Shown one piece after another: positions 7,441 through 8,051 of a stretch of DNA of 8,051 nt. Both the position numbers and the translations under genes were made by a program. How positions within the stretch are numbered: the first letter of the stretch is position 1; each line of letters starts with the position of its first letter. This DNA is from Campylobacterales bacterium. GTDB taxonomy: Bacteria > Campylobacterota > Campylobacteria > Campylobacterales > JACAEZ01. The stretch is from NCBI GenBank assembly GCA_013388565.1, contig JACAEZ010000193.1, positions 1 through 8,051 of the forward strand, read 5' to 3'. The notes below the pieces were generated by a model. It made no database searches. It was not told the origin of the DNA and saw only the letters and a program-made list of their open reading frames with translations.

Positions 7441-7475
7441 ATTAAAAGAGGTAAATAAACCTCTTTTAATTTTTA
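7441..7475 (+). terminator. Intrinsic terminator after argS
   Basis: A perfect 12-base stem (ATTAAAAGAGGT at 7441-7452 with ACCTCTTTTAAT at 7459-7470) encloses the loop AAATAA and is followed by TTTTTA-like sequence. It starts 4 bases after the argS stop and closes the operon. The A-rich 5' side means it could also act on minus-strand transcripts. Confidence 0.9.
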
Positions 7476-7634
7476 TAATGCTATTAAAAATCAAGGTAAA
7501 CTTTTCATGTGTTTATTACTCCATCATAACCTGTTACTTTAAACTACATTCTCAATCACCAGACTTTCACCTCTAAAACAACAACAAAGCCCTTTACTAA
7601 GTGATTTTGCCTTTAAAATTAGGCACTACATTTA
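7476..7634. other. Spacer between argS terminator and Tn3-type end, no gene recognised
   Basis: The stretch has more C on the plus strand than its surroundings (for example CAATCACCAGACTTTCACC). Only frames of about 30 codons are open, without ribosome binding sites. Its composition suggests it may be foreign or a remnant of a mobile element, but I recognise nothing in it. Confidence 0.4.
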
Positions 7635-7672
7635 GGGGTCACAACCATAAACGGAAATTATTGTATGGCATG
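7635..7672 (+). repeat. Tn3-family terminal inverted repeat
   Basis: The sequence begins GGGGTCACAACC and continues with ACGGAAATTATTGTATGGCA. Tn3-family ends are typically about 38 bases, start with GGGG, and carry a CGGAAA-like core and a TACG-like inner part. The GGGG faces away from the transposase fragment, as expected for a transposon end. The flank ATTTA (7630-7634) would be one copy of a 5-base target duplication, but the partner is not in the window. Confidence 0.65.
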
Positions 7673-7844
7673 AATTAAAAATAGATAGGCTCAAACAAAT
7701 ACCCTAGAAATGATTTTTGCATATAAACATACGACTTCAACTCTAAAAACTGTTTCTCGTCGAGATATGAAGCACTTTTTGAATCAATTTTAAAAATTAT
7801 CACTGGTGATTCAATTTTATCCTGCCGTATAATAATTTCCGTTT
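7649..7844. repeat. Internal inverted repeat of the Tn3 end core
   Basis: The 22 bases at 7649-7670 recur in inverted orientation at 7823-7844 with 20 matches (shared core AAACGGAAATTATT, then TA and GGCA). The arms are 152 bases apart. The outer GGGGTC part of the terminal repeat is not present in the second copy. Confidence 0.65.
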
Positions 7845-7860
7845 TGTAATTAAATTCTAA
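7675..7860 (-). pseudogene. Coding-like remnant between terminal repeat and transposase, unknown
   Basis: A minus-strand frame of about 60 codons without stops ends at 7675. It reads NYKTEIIIRQDKIESPVI...FLGYLFEPIYF, with a balanced protein-like composition. An open stretch of this length is uncommon by chance in such AT-rich DNA. The open frame extends up to 7923, but the part above 7860 is only an out-of-frame reading of the transposase and has no credible start. It could be the end of a lost passenger gene or of the transposase after a frameshift at the A7 run (7879-7885 on the plus strand as T7). I do not recognise the family. Confidence 0.3.
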
Positions 7861-8051
7861 AAGCAAGTGGAAGAACCTTTTTTTACCCAAGTGTAGTCTC
7901 CTGTTAAATTGATATGCTCCCAACCTAGTGGGGATAAGTTTGAAATAAGTTCTTCATTGAAATTTTCATCTGTTTGTCTTAAATAATTGACAGCTTTTTC
8001 TATATAGACTGTATTCCATAAAATAATACCATCCCCAACTAAACACTACAC
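7857..8051 (-). pseudogene. Tn3-family transposase, C-terminal fragment
   Basis: Read on the minus strand from 8045, the frame gives CLVGDGIILWNTVYIEKA, then VNYLRQTDENFNEELI, then SNLSPLGWEHINLTGDYTW. The WNTVYxxxAV...LSPLGWEHINLTGDY series is the well-known C-terminus of Tn3-family DDE transposases, which carry out replicative cointegrate transposition. After DYTW the reading diverges (VKKGSSTCF) and stops at 7857-7859, without the usual FRPLR-type ending. An in-frame TAG lies at 8046-8048, just before the recognisable part, so the gene appears interrupted upstream as well. The catalytic DDE residues other than this tail lie outside the window. The fragment probably cannot be expressed as an active protein. 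Confidence 0.8.

Larger units (their letters stand above)
7635..8051 (-). mobile_element. End of a degraded Tn3-family transposon
   Basis: The element's left end is a GGGGTC-type terminal repeat at 7635, and a Tn3 transposase C-terminal fragment on the minus strand points towards it. This is the usual arrangement, with tnpA ending near one terminal repeat. The right end lies outside the window. The transposase has an in-frame stop and a diverged end, so the element looks inactive. Confidence 0.75.

Noticed and set aside
7755..7765. Small palindrome TCTCG-T-CGAGA near the transposon end
   Set aside because: It has five-base arms only and lies inside a coding-like remnant. There is no evidence that it is a resolution or regulatory site.

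Overview
The window is AT-rich, with long A and T runs and TTG starts on two genes. It carries the block acidic protein - gmk - tatA - argS. From memory, the same order occurs in Campylobacter jejuni (Cj1178c-Cj1175c region) and Helicobacter pylori (HP0322-HP0319 region), so the organism is very probably a member of the Campylobacterota. Base composition and gene content would suit an Arcobacter-like genus, but that is a guess.

Layout. (1) Positions 3-929 hold the 3' part of a PotD-type polyamine-binding periplasmic protein, cut by the window edge. (2) Positions 922-2762, overlapping it, hold a membrane-bound class III nucleotide cyclase with a large extracytoplasmic sensor region, a HAMP-like linker and a cyclase domain. 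As written it is split by three single-base length changes, all in A or T runs; repairing them gives one protein of about 613 residues. (3) Positions 2763-2969 are a spacer with an extended -10 promoter and a small palindrome. (4) Positions 2970-7436 are a four-gene operon: a 641-residue very acidic protein with a degenerate response-regulator receiver domain at its N-terminus, then gmk, tatA and argS, closed by a strong intrinsic terminator at 7441-7475. (5) From 7635 to the end lies one end of a degraded Tn3-family element: a terminal inverted repeat starting GGGGTC, a coding-like remnant, and the C-terminal part of a Tn3 transposase on the minus strand.

How the parts work together. The first two genes look like a two-gene sensory module, a polyamine-binding protein next to a receptor cyclase. 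This resembles the known NspS-MbaA pair of Vibrio, where a PotD homologue signals through a membrane enzyme instead of feeding a transporter. Here the output would be a cyclic nucleotide, probably cAMP, but the cyclase is broken in this sequence. The second operon is housekeeping (GMP phosphorylation, Tat protein export, arginyl-tRNA synthesis) headed by a lineage-specific acidic protein of unknown function. The right end is mobile DNA inserted downstream of the argS terminator. No tRNA, rRNA or CRISPR array was seen.
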